Below are positions 19,538-29,944 of a DNA stretch of 64,000 nt, one piece after another. The first letter of the stretch is position 1; the number at the start of each line of letters is the position of its first letter. Source of the DNA: Fictibacillus arsenicus. GTDB lineage: Bacteria; Bacillota; Bacilli; Bacillales; Fictibacillaceae. The notes below the pieces were generated by a model. It saw nothing but the letters and a program-made list of their open reading frames with translations. It was not told the DNA's origin and did no database searches. The position numbers were made by a program, and so were the translations under genes. Where the stretch lies: positions 2,666,001 through 2,730,000 of the forward strand of contig NZ_CP016761.1 of NCBI RefSeq assembly GCF_001642935.1. The letters run 5' to 3'.

Positions 19538-20125
19538 TTATTTTGTTAAATAAGAGTTCAGCACTCCCCAAGCTTCGTCTTTCCCATGTCCTGTTTCAGA
19601 AGAAAAAAGAATGATCTTGTCTGTCGGATCCATGTTTAATGTTTCTTTAACTACCTTTTTGTGCTTATCCCATTTCCCTTTTGGAATCTTATCACTTTTT
19701 GTAGCCACAATGATAACCGGCAGTTCGTGATACTTAAGCCAATCATACATCAAACAATCATCCTTTGAAGGAGGATGTCTAAGATCGACAAGCTGAACAA
19801 CGGCTTTCAGCTGATCCCTTTCAACAAGATATTGCTCGATCATCTTGCCCCAAGCTTCTCTTTCTGTTTTAGAAACTTTAGCAAATCCATAGCCTGGCAC
19901 ATCTACAAAATAAAAGCTTTCATTTAAAATATAAAAATTAAGAGTTTGCGTTTTTCCTGGCCTTGAAGAAGTACGCGCTAAATTTTTACGGTGGATCATC
20001 TTATTGATAAAGGAAGATTTCCCTACGTTTGAACGGCCTGCCAAAGCAATTTCCGGAAGATTGCCTTCCGGATATTGCTTTGGCCCTACGGCTGATATGA
20101 CTATCTCTGCTGTATTTACTTTCAC
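19538..20125 (-). CDS. engB: Ribosome biogenesis GTPase EngB/YsxC
   Basis: Essential GTPase needed for maturation of the 50S subunit. 195 residues. G1 [13 protein letters not shown]2-region [15 protein letters not shown]3 DVPGYG, G4 ATKSDKI and G5-region [12 protein letters not shown] are in order. The start overlaps the lonA stop by 4 bp, so the two are translationally coupled, as in B. subtilis. Confidence 0.96.
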   Translation of the reverse strand: MKVNTAEIVISAVGPKQYPEGNLPEIALAGRSNVGKSSFINKMIHRKNLARTSSRPGKTQTLNFYILNESFYFVDVPGYGFAKVSKTEREAWGKMIEQYLVERDQLKAVVQLVDLRHPPSKDDCLMYDWLKYHELPVIIVATKSDKIPKGKWDKHKKVVKETLNMDPTDKIILFSSETGHGKDEAWGVLNSYLTK

Positions 20126-22440
20126 TTTTCATCACCTGCTAATGCTACTTTTAAGACTTCATCCAAGTGGGAGACTAGAATAAATGAAAGTCCTTCTTTT
20201 ACAGTTTCCGGAATTTCTTCAATATCCTTTTCATTCTCTTTAGGAAGAATGATTGTCTTTATCCCCGCTCGGTGTGCGCTTAAAGATTTTTCTTTCAAAC
20301 CGCCAATAGGCAGAACACGCCCTCTTAGCGTTATCTCACCTGTCATGCCAACATCACGCCTCACCGCTCTCTTTGTAAGGGCAGAAACAAGGGCTGTGGC
20401 AATTGTAATCCCCGCAGAAGGTCCATCTTTTGGAGTGGCACCTTCTGGGACATGAATATGAATATCTGTTTTCTCGTAAAAGTCTGGAGCAATCCCCAGT
20501 TCTTCTACTTTCGTTCGGACATAGCTTAATGCTGCTTGTGCAGACTCTTTCATCACATCGCCTAGTTTACCAGTTAAAATAAGCTTCCCTTTTCCAGGAG
20601 AAAGAGCTACTTCAATAGAAAGCGTATCTCCGCCTGCAGTCGTATAGGCAAGTCCTGTAGCGGCTCCAATCTGATCTTCAAGCTCCGCCTGACCATATCG
20701 AAAACGAGGCTTCCCAAGGTATTCTTCAATGTTCTTAGCAGACAAGATAACCTTTTTCTTTTCAGACGACACAATCTGTTTTGCAGCTTTTCTGCATAAA
20801 CCAGCAATCTGACGCTCTAAATTACGCACACCAGCTTCACGTGTGTAATTACGGACGAGCTTTAAAATACAATCATCCTTGAACTGAATCTGGCTCTTCT
20901 TAAGACCATGCTCTTTTAATTGTTTAGGAATTAAGTGATTTTTGGAGATATGAAGTTTTTCAACTTCTGTATATCCAGCAATCGAAATTACTTCCATTCT
21001 GTCTAAGAGAGGTCCAGGAATTGTAGAAAGTGAGTTTGCGGTCGTAACGAACATAACTTTTGATAAATCATAAGGCTCTTCGATGTAGTGATCGCTGAAT
21101 GTGCTGTTTTGCTCAGGATCTAACACTTCAAGCATAGCTGAAGATGGATCACCTCTAAAATCACTCGACATCTTATCGATCTCATCCAGCAAAAATACAG
21201 GATTTACTGTTCCTGCTTTCTTCATACCTTGAATCAATCTGCCTGGCATAGCACCTACATACGTTCTGCGGTGGCCTCTGATTTCTGCTTCATCCCTTAC
21301 TCCGCCTAAGGAGATTCTCACAAAGTTGCGGCCGATGGCACGGGCAATCGAACGCGCTAAAGAAGTTTTACCAACTCCTGGCGGTCCTACAAGGCATAGA
21401 ATAGGACCTTTTAATGAATTCGTCAGTTTTTGAACAGCTAAATATTCTAAAACGCGATCCTTCACTTTTTCAAGTCCATAATGGTCTTCATTAAGAACTG
21501 TTTCTGCATGTGGAATATCCAGATTATCTACAGTCTCTTGTTTCCATGGCAAGTTAACAAGCCATTCTATATAAGTCCGGATTACAGAACTTTCAGCAGA
21601 AGAATTAGGCATTTTTTCATATCGGTCCAATTCTTTTTTTGCTATCTCCATAACGTTTTCAGGCATATCAGACGCTTCAATACGTTCTTTTAATGAGCTG
21701 ACTTCGCCAATCTTGCCTTCTTTATCGCCAAGTTCTTTCTGAATAGCCTTCATCTGTTCACGCAAATAATACTCTTTTTGCGTTTTTTCCATCGCCTTTT
21801 TAACCCGCTGGCCAATTTTCTTTTCAAGTCCCAGCACTTCTTTTTCGTTATTTAGAAGTGCCAGCAAGTGTTCAAGTCTTTCTTTAACATTAAAGATTTC
21901 TAGGATCTTTTGTTTTTCTTTAATCTTCAATGAAAGATGTGAAGAAATAACGTCAGCAAGTCTTCCAGGTTCTGTTATATCTTGAACAGAAGCTAAGGTT
22001 TCAGGAGTTACTTTTTTAGAAAGGTTTATGTATTGTTCGAACTGTGCCAAAACTGCTCGCATCAACGCTTCCGTTTCAGCCTCTTTCTCTTCCACATCAT
22101 CTGTTAGCTCTATTTCTACTTCCACATGTGTTTTTTCATCCATAAAAGAAGTAATATTTCCACGCTGAATACCTTCTACCAATACTCTTATCGTGCCATT
22201 AGGCAGTTTAAGCATCTGATTGACTTTTGATAAAGTCCCAACATTGTAAATTTCCTCTTCAGCTGGATCTTCGATAGAAACTTCCTTTTGAGTTGAAAGA
22301 AAAATCATTTGATCATCGAGCATCACTTTTTCAAGTGCTTGAATCGACTTTTCTCTTCCAACATCCAAGTGAAGCACCATTGTCGGATAGACCAACAATC
22401 CGCGTAGAGGGAGGAGCGGAAGAACTCGTTTTTCCCCCAT
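20122..22440 (-). CDS. lonA: ATP-dependent protease LonA
   Basis: Cytoplasmic AAA+ serine protease for damaged and regulatory proteins. 772 residues: N-terminal substrate-binding domain (1-200), coiled coil (200-300), AAA module with Walker [14 protein letters not shown] and Walker [11 protein letters not shown], and protease domain with the Ser-Lys dyad ([24 protein letters not shown]). The ATG at 22440 ([14 protein letters not shown]) follows GGAGG. No CtsR operator was recognised upstream. Confidence 0.97.
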   Translation of the reverse strand: MGEKRVLPLLPLRGLLVYPTMVLHLDVGREKSIQALEKVMLDDQMIFLSTQKEVSIEDPAEEEIYNVGTLSKVNQMLKLPNGTIRVLVEGIQRGNITSFMDEKTHVEVEIELTDDVEEKEAETEALMRAVLAQFEQYINLSKKVTPETLASVQDITEPGRLADVISSHLSLKIKEKQKILEIFNVKERLEHLLALLNNEKEVLGLEKKIGQRVKKAMEKTQKEYYLREQMKAIQKELGDKEGKIGEVSSLKERIEASDMPENVMEIAKKELDRYEKMPNSSAESSVIRTYIEWLVNLPWKQETVDNLDIPHAETVLNEDHYGLEKVKDRVLEYLAVQKLTNSLKGPILCLVGPPGVGKTSLARSIARAIGRNFVRISLGGVRDEAEIRGHRRTYVGAMPGRLIQGMKKAGTVNPVFLLDEIDKMSSDFRGDPSSAMLEVLDPEQNSTFSDHYIEEPYDLSKVMFVTTANSLSTIPGPLLDRMEVISIAGYTEVEKLHISKNHLIPKQLKEHGLKKSQIQFKDDCILKLVRNYTREAGVRNLERQIAGLCRKAAKQIVSSEKKKVILSAKNIEEYLGKPRFRYGQAELEDQIGAATGLAYTTAGGDTLSIEVALSPGKGKLILTGKLGDVMKESAQAALSYVRTKVEELGIAPDFYEKTDIHIHVPEGATPKDGPSAGITIATALVSALTKRAVRRDVGMTGEITLRGRVLPIGGLKEKSLSAHRAGIKTIILPKENEKDIEEIPETVKEGLSFILVSHLDEVLKVALAGDEK

Positions 22441-22558
22441 TAAAAACACCTCCGAAAACTACTGTGTAATCATTATTTATATGCATAGTCTTTGTACAAT
22501 TCTACCGATAATGCTTAACTTTGTCTAATGTTAGCTATTCGGAAAACTTTTATTAAAC

Positions 22559-22602
22559 AAAAAAGAAACCCCTTCTTCTCCTTAAACTGAAGAAGGAGGG
22601 GA
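22559..22602 (-). terminator. Terminator of lonB
   Basis: Minus strand CCCCTCCTTCTTCAG and the partner GAAGAAGGGG pair around TTTAAGGA, followed by TTTCTTTTTT. The stem begins inside the last lonB codons. Confidence 0.82.
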
Positions 22603-24246
22603 ATTTATAGCTGCAGCTGGAATCGATTCTTCAGAGCTGTCATCTAGAAAAACATATTGAAACACTTCTGAAAGTTTTTTCACCGGAATGATTTCTACAT
22701 CTTCAATACTCTCAAAGATCTTTTGATTGTTCTCAAATGGAATAAGCACACGTTTCGCTCCAGCGTCCTTGGCAGCTAATATTTTTGCCATTACACCGCC
22801 AACTGGCTTTACTTTACCATGTATACTTATCTCACCTGTCATGGCTACCTCATGATCAACGCGAACTTTATGGATCGCAGAATAGATTGAAGAAGCAATC
22901 GCGATACCTGCTGATGGGCCATCCACTGGTCCGCCTCCAGGGAAATTCACATGAATGTCGTACATGGAAGCATCAACACCCATAAATCGAAGGACTGTTA
23001 TAACATTCTCAACAGATCCTTTTGCCATACTTTTTCTTCGAATTGACTTAGACTGATTGCCGATGCTCTCTTCTTCAGCAATTCCTGTAATCGTAATCGA
23101 TCCTTGCTTCTTAGCTGGAAGCACAGTTGTTTCTATTTCAAGAAGCGCACCGCTTGTAGGACCGTAAACAGCCAGTCCATTTACTAAACCAATTTTCGGT
23201 TTGCTGCCGATCTTTCTCTCGGGTCTTGGCGCCATTCTGCTTGAATGAGTAACCCATTCAACGTCTCCTTTTGTAATGTCCTTTCGCTGTTCAGTAATGG
23301 CTAATCCGGCAGCAATCTGAATCATATTAACTGCCTCACGTCCGTTTTTAGCGTACTGAGCCATATATTTTAGAGACTCATCGTCAATCCCAAGCTGAAT
23401 TTTATCTGCAGCACGTTTGGCGATCTGCTCTATTTCCATAGGCTGAAGCTCTCTAAAAAAGACCTCCAGACATCTGGATCTGATTGCAGGCGGAATCTCG
23501 TCCGGCATACGAGTAGTGGCACCGATCATTCTAAAGTCAGCCGGAAGCCCATTTTGAAAAATATCATGAATATGGTGCGGTATGTTTGCATTTTCTTCTG
23601 AATAATAGGCACTTTCAAGATATACTTTGCGGTCTTCTAATACTTTTAATAGTTTGTTCATTTGAATAGGATGCAGTTCGCCAATTTCGTCAATAAAAAG
23701 AACACCGCCATGTGCATTCGTAACAGCACCTTGTTTAGGCTGTGGTATACCTGCTTGCCCCATGGCACCTGCACCTTGATAAATAGGGTCATGAACTGAA
23801 CCAATCAGTGGATCAGCTATTCCGCGTTCATCAAAACGTGCTGTTGTTGCATCTAATTCAACAAATACTGCTGTTGAACGAAATGGTGACGTTTTATTCC
23901 TTTTTGCCTCTTCAAGAACCAACCTTGCTGCTGCAGTCTTACCAACCCCAGGCGGTCCATATACGATTACGTGCTGCGGGTTTGGACCGCACAAGGCTGC
24001 TTTTAATGCTTTGATGCCATCCTCCTGGCCAATAATATCTTCGAACTTTCCTGGGCGTACCCGCTCAGACAATGGTTCAGATAATGAGATAGATCGCAGT
24101 CTTTTTAATTGTTCCATCTCTTTTCTTGATTCTTTATCTACGCTTACTTTTTGAGACCTCTGGTTTCGCAGCAAGTTCCAAAAATACAGACCGATTATAA
24201 TCCCAAAGAATAATTGAATGATTAACGCTATCCCTGTCCAGTTCAT
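22582..24246 (-). CDS. lonB: LonB, forespore Lon-like protease
   Basis: Membrane-anchored Lon-type protease expressed in the forespore in B. subtilis. 554 residues: one N-terminal helix (IALIIQLFFGIIIGLYFW), AAA domain (Walker [27 protein letters not shown]), and C-terminal protease domain with the catalytic serine in DGPSAGIAIAS and lysine in GVMAKILAAKDAG. A longer frame to 24324 exists, but the ATG at 24246 follows GGGAGGAAAACG. A sigma-F-type promoter lies at 24281-24310, in agreement with forespore expression. Confidence 0.95.
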   Translation of the reverse strand: MNWTGIALIIQLFFGIIIGLYFWNLLRNQRSQKVSVDKESRKEMEQLKRLRSISLSEPLSERVRPGKFEDIIGQEDGIKALKAALCGPNPQHVIVYGPPGVGKTAAARLVLEEAKRNKTSPFRSTAVFVELDATTARFDERGIADPLIGSVHDPIYQGAGAMGQAGIPQPKQGAVTNAHGGVLFIDEIGELHPIQMNKLLKVLEDRKVYLESAYYSEENANIPHHIHDIFQNGLPADFRMIGATTRMPDEIPPAIRSRCLEVFFRELQPMEIEQIAKRAADKIQLGIDDESLKYMAQYAKNGREAVNMIQIAAGLAITEQRKDITKGDVEWVTHSSRMAPRPERKIGSKPKIGLVNGLAVYGPTSGALLEIETTVLPAKKQGSITITGIAEEESIGNQSKSIRRKSMAKGSVENVITVLRFMGVDASMYDIHVNFPGGGPVDGPSAGIAIASSIYSAIHKVRVDHEVAMTGEISIHGKVKPVGGVMAKILAAKDAGAKRVLIPFENNQKIFESIEDVEIIPVKKLSEVFQYVFLDDSSEESIPAAAINSPPSSV

Positions 24247-24280
24247 CGTTTTCCTCCCGATACATATGTAGTGATAACCA

Positions 24281-24310
24281 TAGTATCTCCGAGGATATGA
24301 GGACCTAAAC
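24281..24310 (-). promoter_or_regulatory. Probable sigma-F/sigma-G promoter of lonB
   Basis: Minus strand GTTTA (24310-24306), 15 bp spacer, GGAGATACTA (24290-24281). The -10 box matches the sigma-F/G pattern GGnnAnAMTn at every fixed position. Confidence 0.7.
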
Positions 24311-24396
24311 GGTAATAATGCCAAAACAAATATTGTTTATATGGAAGTTTGTGGGGGATGGAAATAGATTAGGCAGTTCAGAAGTAAAAAGGACAA

Positions 24397-24520
24397 GTTC
24401 ATCCTATAAATTTCTATTTATAGGCCATCAAGGAAACTTATGTGCTTAAAAAAGTTTTATGGTCCTCCAAAAAATTTTATGAGCCTTCGTCCATTTTCAT
24501 AAAGTTGTTTTGGCTTTGCA
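24397..24520 (-). repeat. Phased degenerate boxes (about 20 bp period)
   Basis: On the plus strand TTCATCC, TTTATAGG, CTTATGTG, TTTATGGTCC, TTTATGAGCC and TTCATAAAG recur near 24398, 24417, 24437, 24456, 24476 and 24496. Spacings are 19-20 bp. On the minus strand the best two read GACCATAAAA and GCTCATAAAA. It occupies most of the 340 bp gap between clpX and lonB, about 90 bp upstream of the lonB promoter. No gene seen here. Confidence 0.5.
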
Positions 24521-24523
24521 GAT

Positions 24524-24583
24524 AAAAAAAGGAAAAAAGACTGACTCGTCAGCCGTTAATGATAACAGCTAATGAGCCAGCCT
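24524..24583 (-). terminator. Terminator of clpX
   Basis: Minus strand GGCTGGCTCATTAGC pairs with GCTGACGAGTCAGTC (some G-U pairs) and is followed by TTTTTTCCTTTTTTT. Confidence 0.8.
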
Positions 24584-24586
24584 CTA

Positions 24587-25861
24587 TTAAGCACTCTCTT
24601 TAGGAGTTTCTTTTGATTGTTCGATAACAGTACCATCTTCAAGTTCTAAAGTTGGTGGAACCTTATCAGAAATTGTTTCTTTTGTAACAATACATTTTAC
24701 AACATCTTCACGAGAAGGAAGCTCAAACATTACATCAAGCATAACTCCTTCAATAATGGAACGGAGTCCTCGCGCACCTGTTTTGCGTTCAATGGCTTGG
24801 GCTGAGATTTCACGAAGCGCTTCATCTGTAAACTCAAGCTCTACTCCATCGATATCTAAAAGTTTTTGATATTGTTTTACCAATGCATTTTTAGGTTTTG
24901 TCAGGATTTCGATCAGCGCATCCTCATCCAATGGATTCAAGTTAGAGATTACTGGCAAACGGCCGATAAACTCTGGAATCAATCCAAAACGAAGTAAATC
25001 TTCAGGAAGTACTTTAGACAAGTATTCACCTGCTTTTAAATCCGCTTGTTTTGAATCTGAACTGAACCCAATAACTTTTTTACCTAAACGGCGTTTAATA
25101 ATTTGTTCGATTCCATCGAATGCTCCGCCACAGATGAATAGAATATTCGTAGTATCGATTTGGATGAATTCTTGATGTGGGTGTTTTCTCCCGCCTTGCG
25201 GAGGAACACTCGCAACCGTGCCTTCTAAAATTTTAAGAAGGGCTTGCTGCACACCTTCACCAGAAACATCACGTGTAATTGATGGGTTTTCTGATTTACG
25301 TGCAATCTTATCGATCTCATCAATGTAAATAATCCCTTTTTCTGCTTTTTCAACATCATAATCAGCAGACTGAATTAATTTAAGAAGGATGTTTTCTACG
25401 TCCTCACCTACATAACCAGCTTCTGTTAAAGATGTAGCATCAGCAATAGCAAAAGGCACATTCAAAATTCGCGCTAAAGTCTGTGCAAGTAGCGTTTTAC
25501 CGCTTCCTGTCGGTCCGATCATCGCGATATTACTTTTTGCCAGTTCAACTTCATCTGATTTTTGAGAAGAATTGATTCTCTTATAATGATTGTAAACGGC
25601 TACAGAAAGCGATTTCTTCGCCTGATCCTGACCGATTACATACTCATCAAGAATTTTACGGATTTCTACTGGTTTTGGGACTTCTTTTAGTTCTACATCC
25701 TCTTCTGTACCTAATTCTTCTTCTACAATTTCAGTACAGAGTTCGATACATTCATCACAAATATATACACCTGGTCCAGCAACCAGTTTTCTAACTTGAT
25801 CTTGTGTTTTGCCACAGAAAGAACATTTTAATTGCCCTTTTTCATCATTAAATTTAAACAA
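24587..25861 (-). CDS. clpX: ClpX, ATPase subunit of ClpXP
   Basis: AAA+ unfoldase that feeds substrates to ClpP. 424 residues. N-terminal zinc domain with four cysteines ([21 protein letters not shown]), Walker [15 protein letters not shown], the GYVGEDVE pore loop and Walker [18 protein letters not shown] at 25870 opens the frame, but it lies in the ribosome site AGGGGTGA; alignment with known ClpX N-termini (MFKFN..) indicates a TTG start at 25861. This is the same arrangement as in gerE here. Confidence 0.96.
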   Translation of the reverse strand: MFKFNDEKGQLKCSFCGKTQDQVRKLVAGPGVYICDECIELCTEIVEEELGTEEDVELKEVPKPVEIRKILDEYVIGQDQAKKSLSVAVYNHYKRINSSQKSDEVELAKSNIAMIGPTGSGKTLLAQTLARILNVPFAIADATSLTEAGYVGEDVENILLKLIQSADYDVEKAEKGIIYIDEIDKIARKSENPSITRDVSGEGVQQALLKILEGTVASVPPQGGRKHPHQEFIQIDTTNILFICGGAFDGIEQIIKRRLGKKVIGFSSDSKQADLKAGEYLSKVLPEDLLRFGLIPEFIGRLPVISNLNPLDEDALIEILTKPKNALVKQYQKLLDIDGVELEFTDEALREISAQAIERKTGARGLRSIIEGVMLDVMFELPSREDVVKCIVTKETISDKVPPTLELEDGTVIEQSKETPKESA

Positions 25862-25965
25862 TGATATCACCCCTAAAACGATAATATGGATGAAACGCTT
25901 GACCTTTTTTTACAATTTCTATAGTAAAGGTCTGTATTTATTTCTACTGCTTAAGCATTCCGTTG

Positions 25966-25995
25966 ATTATAATGGATTGTATCACACTTCCACAA
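25966..25995 (-). promoter_or_regulatory. Candidate clpX promoter
   Basis: Minus strand TTGTGG (25995-25990), 18 bp, TATAAT (25971-25966). The rest of the 325 bp clpX-tig gap (25862-26186) shows nothing except this and the tig terminator. Confidence 0.45.
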
Positions 25996-26124
25996 TAAAA
26001 CGGAAATAAAAACCCTTATTAAATATGTATGGTATGGCTCTATATAAGTATGAACAATCCTGCGTGTTTTAAAACCTATTTTTCAAATAGCAGTAGAAAA
26101 TACCTAAATAATGTTATGTATTGA

Positions 26125-26162
26125 AAAAAAAGGCACGATAGTAAGGATCGCGCCTTGTTTCA
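26125..26162 (-). terminator. Terminator of tig
   Basis: Minus strand AAGGCGCGAT and ATCGTGCCTT pair around CCTTACT, followed by eight T. Confidence 0.85.
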
Positions 26163-26186
26163 TTTCATGCATTGATATAATTTTAA

Positions 26187-27479
26187 TTAAACAGTTTTGC
26201 TGTTTTCAACAAGGAAGTCGATTGCTTTGCGAACTTTCAAGTCAGCAGCAACTGCATCGTTTCCACCTTGCATTGCAAGCATTTGCTTAATTTGTTCAAC
26301 TTCCATCTTGTACATTTCAGCCATCTTATTAAGCTCTGCATCGATTTCCTCTTCAGAAACTTCAATGTTTTCTGCTTCAACAATCGCTTCTAATACAAGG
26401 TTTGTGCGAACACGCTTCTGAGCGTCTTCTTTCATTTGCTCACGAAGTGCTTCTTCACTTGTTCCAGAGAACTGGTAGTAAAGGTCAAGGTTCATGCCTT
26501 GCATTTGAAGGCGTTGACCAAACTCTTGAACCATACGGTCTAGCTCAGTATTAACCATAGCTTCTGGAATTTCTATTTCAGCATTTTCAGAAGCTTTTTC
26601 AATCACAGTTTCACGTGTTTGGTTTTCAGCTTCTTGTTTCTTGCTTTCTTCAAGCTTCGTACGAAGCTCTTTTTTCAAGTCTTCAAGTGTTTCAGCATCG
26701 CCTTCAGCTTCTTTTGCGAACTCATCGTTAAGTTCTGGAAGCTGTTTGGATTTGATGTCATGAATTTTCACTTTGAAAACTGCAGGCTTACCAGCTAATT
26801 CTTCAGCATGGTACTCTTCAGGGAAAGTAACGTTAACATCCTTTTCCGCTCCAGCTTTTTCACCAACAAGTTGGTCTTCAAAACCTGGAATGAATGAACC
26901 AGATCCAATTTCTAATGAATAGTTCTCTGCTTTTCCTCCTTCGAAAGCTTCTCCGTCAACAAATCCTTCGAAATCCAAGTTTACTGTGTCGCCATTTTCA
27001 ATAGCGCCATCTTCTTTAACAACTAATTCAGCTTGTTGTTCTTGTAAACGAGTAAGTTCGCTTTGAACATCTTCATCAGTTACTTCAGTTTCAGTCTTTT
27101 CAACTTCAAGACCTTTGTACTCGCCAAGTTTAACTTCTGGCTTAACGATTACTTTAGCAGTGAATACAAGGCTGCTTCCTTGTTCCATTTTTTCGATATC
27201 AACTTCTGGACGATCTACAGGCTCGATTCCTGTTTCTTCAACTGCATCGCCATAAGCTTTTGGCAATAAAATGTCTAAAGCATCTTGATAAAGAGACTCT
27301 ACACCAAAGCGTTGTTCAAAAAGTTTGCGCGGCATTTTCCCTTTACGGAAACCTGGCACATTTACCTTTTTAACCACTTTTTTAAACGCTTGGTCTAGCG
27401 CTGTATCTACTTCAGAAGCCTCAACTTCAACAGTTAAGACACCTTGATTGCCTTCTAACTTTTCCCATTTAGCACTCAT
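26187..27479 (-). CDS. tig: Trigger factor, ribosome-associated chaperone and prolyl isomerase
   Basis: Binds nascent chains at the ribosome exit. 430 residues: N-terminal ribosome-binding domain with the signature [17 protein letters not shown] (about residue 43), central FKBP-type PPIase domain (about 150-245, with [18 protein letters not shown] and [11 protein letters not shown]) and an all-helical C-terminal chaperone domain. Start ATG 27479 after GGAGGGAA. Its own terminator separates it from clpX. Confidence 0.97.
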   Translation of the reverse strand: MSAKWEKLEGNQGVLTVEVEASEVDTALDQAFKKVVKKVNVPGFRKGKMPRKLFEQRFGVESLYQDALDILLPKAYGDAVEETGIEPVDRPEVDIEKMEQGSSLVFTAKVIVKPEVKLGEYKGLEVEKTETEVTDEDVQSELTRLQEQQAELVVKEDGAIENGDTVNLDFEGFVDGEAFEGGKAENYSLEIGSGSFIPGFEDQLVGEKAGAEKDVNVTFPEEYHAEELAGKPAVFKVKIHDIKSKQLPELNDEFAKEAEGDAETLEDLKKELRTKLEESKKQEAENQTRETVIEKASENAEIEIPEAMVNTELDRMVQEFGQRLQMQGMNLDLYYQFSGTSEEALREQMKEDAQKRVRTNLVLEAIVEAENIEVSEEEIDAELNKMAEMYKMEVEQIKQMLAMQGGNDAVAADLKVRKAIDFLVENSKTV

Positions 27480-27586
27480 TAATATATTCCCTCCAACATC
27501 GGTATTTCCATAAATATCATATAGATTACAACCATTCCATTATAGCATAGACATACTGTATTTCAACAAGTTACATCACTTTCTCA

Positions 27587-28603
27587 TCAAGTCTGCAAAT
27601 AAAATCTTTCCAGTTCGACCAGAAGCTTTACTGCTTTCTGTATTTCAGAGTCTTCATTTTCCATGTCTTCTTCAATTCCGCATAAGACAGAAGCAGCTAT
27701 TATAGATGCTTCAAACCACAAAAGTTTATTTTCAGGCTGAGGAATGAATGGATAAAGCGCTAATGTGTAGTCCTTCCAGACAGCCAATGCTATATCAAGT
27801 AAAGACGGATTTTCTTGCTCCAATTCATCTTGAATTAAAGCTTTTACTTCCTTGTAAAAAGAATGTTCATTCCACTCGGCCAATTCTTGGATATTAACAT
27901 CTTCAACCTGCCCATACTTTTCAAGCTTGACGATTTTATTAATTTGATTTTCTTTTAAATACTGGAGAATCAAACTCTTCACAGCTGGGTGTTTAGATTC
28001 ATCAAGCAAAAAGGATTCAAATAAAGGCACCGTTAACTCGGGTCCTAGTTTTTTCAGCTGTTGAACCGCCATCCATTGGGAGTCCGCTCTTTCACTTTGG
28101 AGCATATCCTTTAAAGTACTTAAATTAGGATTTTCTTTTGAAACTGTTTCTTCAGGATTTATCTTTACTTCTGGAACTCCTTCTTGTTCGATGACCTTCC
28201 TGCTGAATTGAAGAAGCTGATAGAAAGTTTCTGCTTTATCAGCCGGAATTTTTTGTTCTTCTAAAACAGCTTCAATAACTGAAACGACCGTTATGTATTC
28301 TGATAATTGAACAAGTATGCTTAAATAGATTTGAAGGACGTCGTAATACTCCCCAATCCCCTCTTTAAGCATCCTGTCACAACGTGTTTTTGCTTCCTGC
28401 AATCTTCCTAACTCGACCAAACTTAAGACAAGTCCGAGATTCCCCTGTGAATGCAGCGGATCTGAATGCAGAAGCTGTTCAAAACAAGACAGCGATTCAT
28501 CATATTGTTTGTTTTTTAAAGAATCCATACCTTTTTCTAAAAGCCGTCCTGTTAAATTTGGAAACCGAATGATATTGTTTTTGTTTTCCTTATCTTTTGT
28601 CAT
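27587..28603 (-). CDS. ysoA: YsoA-like TPR protein
   Basis: 338-residue soluble protein. Residues 20-130 form tetratricopeptide-like helix pairs (LLEKGMDSLKNKQYDESLSC, QGNLGLVLSLVELGRLQEAK). The C-terminal half is helical, acidic and unremarkable. The name rests on position between tig and the leu genes and on the TPR N-terminus, as in B. subtilis YsoA. Function unknown. The ATG at 28603 has a GGAG seven bases upstream; a GTG directly before it also opens the frame. Confidence 0.75.
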   Translation of the reverse strand: MTKDKENKNNIIRFPNLTGRLLEKGMDSLKNKQYDESLSCFEQLLHSDPLHSQGNLGLVLSLVELGRLQEAKTRCDRMLKEGIGEYYDVLQIYLSILVQLSEYITVVSVIEAVLEEQKIPADKAETFYQLLQFSRKVIEQEGVPEVKINPEETVSKENPNLSTLKDMLQSERADSQWMAVQQLKKLGPELTVPLFESFLLDESKHPAVKSLILQYLKENQINKIVKLEKYGQVEDVNIQELAEWNEHSFYKEVKALIQDELEQENPSLLDIALAVWKDYTLALYPFIPQPENKLLWFEASIIAASVLCGIEEDMENEDSEIQKAVKLLVELERFYLQT

Positions 28604-28636
28604 CACAATTCTCCGCTTCCGTTTAGATTTGACTAA

Positions 28637-28665
28637 AGAATATCAGTTTCGACTTAGGAACTCAA
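28637..28665 (-). promoter_or_regulatory. Probable SigA promoter of ysoA
   Basis: Minus strand TTGAGT (28665-28660), 17 bp, TATTCT (28642-28637), about 35 bp before the ysoA start. Confidence 0.55.
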
Positions 28666-28751
28666 GAAAGGGATGGCTATTCCTAATTGCTCAGCCTCAA
28701 AAGAGCTATGATTTTTTTTGAGAAATACACGAAACTTACAGGTAATGAGCA

Positions 28752-28845
28752 ATCACATAAAAGAGCCTATCATCACATAAAAAACTCAAGCTATCACATA
28801 AAAATTTATATTAATCATATTAAAATCACAATTCATCACATAAAA
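28752..28845 (+). repeat. Five helically phased ATCACATAAAA boxes
   Basis: The 11-mer ATCACATAAAA occurs at 28752, 28772, 28793 and 28835 without change. A degenerate copy (ATCATATTAAAA) is at 28814. Spacings are 20, 21, 21 and 21 bp; the DNA between boxes is not conserved. It lies in the 348 bp gap between ilvA and ysoA, about 90 bp upstream of the ysoA promoter. Nothing else is seen in that gap except the ysoA promoter and the ilv-leu terminator. Confidence 0.85.
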
Positions 28846-28907
28846 TTTCTTTTACTGGAAAATTAAGGTCCACTTGAGAAGGACACCTACTATACCTCTT
28901 AACAGTA

Positions 28908-28946
28908 AAAAACTCTTAAAGGAGTAGGTACTCCTTTAAGAGTTCT
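28908..28946 (-). terminator. Terminator of the ilv-leu operon
   Basis: Minus strand AACTCTTAAAGGAGTA and its full complement TACTCCTTTAAGAGTT pair around CC, then TTTT. A very strong hairpin directly after ilvA. Confidence 0.92.
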
Positions 28947-28951
28947 TAATA

Positions 28952-29902
28952 TCAGCTGATCCGTTTCATGTTAAGTTTGTCAGCCATACCTTTGTATTGT
29001 GACCATTTGTGAGGATCGACATTACCGCCGCTTATAATCACGCCTACTTTTTGATCTATAGCGAGTTGATTGTGGAAAAGTACAGCTGCAAGGCTCGCCG
29101 CTCCAGCTCCTTCAACTACAACTTTCTCACGCTCCAGCATGAACATCATCGCAAACGCAATCTGTTCTTCTGTTACAGTAACCATTTCATCTACATATTT
29201 AGAGATCAAAGGTACAGTAAGTTCTCCTGGTTTTTTCACCGCAATTCCATCAGCAATTGAAGAGCGAGACAATGTTTTTACATTCGCACCTGTGAATGCT
29301 TGATAAACCGCACTCGCATTTGCAGATTGAACACCAATGACTCTTACGTCCGGTCTCAGCCTTTTAACCGCTAGACTGATTCCAGCAAGAAGACCTCCTC
29401 CACCAACAGGAACGATGATCGTTTTCAATTCTGGCTTCTGCTGCAGCATTTCAAGCGCCACTGTACTTTGTCCTGCAATGACGTCATAATCGTCAAATGC
29501 ATGAACAAACTTAGATCCGTTCGTTTGTTCTTCCCTTTTTGCAGCTTCAAAGGCAGCTTGATAGTTTTCACCTTGCAATACGATATCTGCTCCATAAGAC
29601 TTTACTGCTTCTATTTTAGATAGGGGAGCGTTTTCCGGCATAAAGATTCTTGACTTAATGCCCCGCTTAGAACATGAAAGAGCCAAACCTTGCGCATGAT
29701 TTCCTGCAGAAGCTGCTATTACACCTCGAGCAGCTTCAAAGTCGTTGAACGTAGAAACTTTGTAATAAGCGCCTCTTAATTTGAACGACCCTGTTTTTTG
29801 AAGGTTTTCTAATTTCATATAAACCTTGCCGCCCGTCCATTTGTTTAAAGTAGCAGATTGTTTTAAAGGTGTACGGTGTGCAATTTTTGAAACTTCCTCC
29901 AT
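28952..29902 (-). CDS. ilvA: Threonine ammonia-lyase, short form without ACT domain
   Basis: PLP enzyme turning threonine into 2-oxobutyrate, the entry to isoleucine. 316 residues from the first ATG. PLP lysine in TGSFKLRGAYYKV, phosphate loop PVGGGGLLAG; no C-terminal regulatory domain, so feedback inhibition by isoleucine is not expected in the usual way. The first ATG (29902) lacks a ribosome site and would cut about 12 residues off the family's N-terminus. The codons before it (GDLTVTNEKLFHA, after the leuD stop) look like the missing N-terminus but contain no ATG, GTG or TTG start. Could equally be a catabolic (TdcB-like) enzyme; its place at the end of ilv-leu favours biosynthesis. Confidence 0.85.
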   Translation of the reverse strand: MEEVSKIAHRTPLKQSATLNKWTGGKVYMKLENLQKTGSFKLRGAYYKVSTFNDFEAARGVIAASAGNHAQGLALSCSKRGIKSRIFMPENAPLSKIEAVKSYGADIVLQGENYQAAFEAAKREEQTNGSKFVHAFDDYDVIAGQSTVALEMLQQKPELKTIIVPVGGGGLLAGISLAVKRLRPDVRVIGVQSANASAVYQAFTGANVKTLSRSSIADGIAVKKPGELTVPLISKYVDEMVTVTEEQIAFAMMFMLEREKVVVEGAGAASLAAVLFHNQLAIDQKVGVIISGGNVDPHKWSQYKGMADKLNMKRIS

Positions 29903-29944
29903 CGCATGAAATAACTTTTCATTCGTGACTGTTAAATCCCCATG

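Noticed and set aside
19068-19571. 167-codon minus-strand frame and other frames at 11877-12155 and 61393-61728
   Set aside because: All lie across repeat elements and run into terminators or neighbouring genes; residues change with the element and not with a protein family.
20122-22580. CtsR operator upstream of lonA
   Set aside because: The region 22441-22560 has no GGTCAAA-type heptads.
25905-25915. CtsR operator upstream of clpX
   Set aside because: Only one half-site (GGTCAA) is present; no tandem heptad.
28752-28845. CRISPR-like array
   Set aside because: Repeats are only 11 bp with 9-10 bp spacers and no cas genes nearby.
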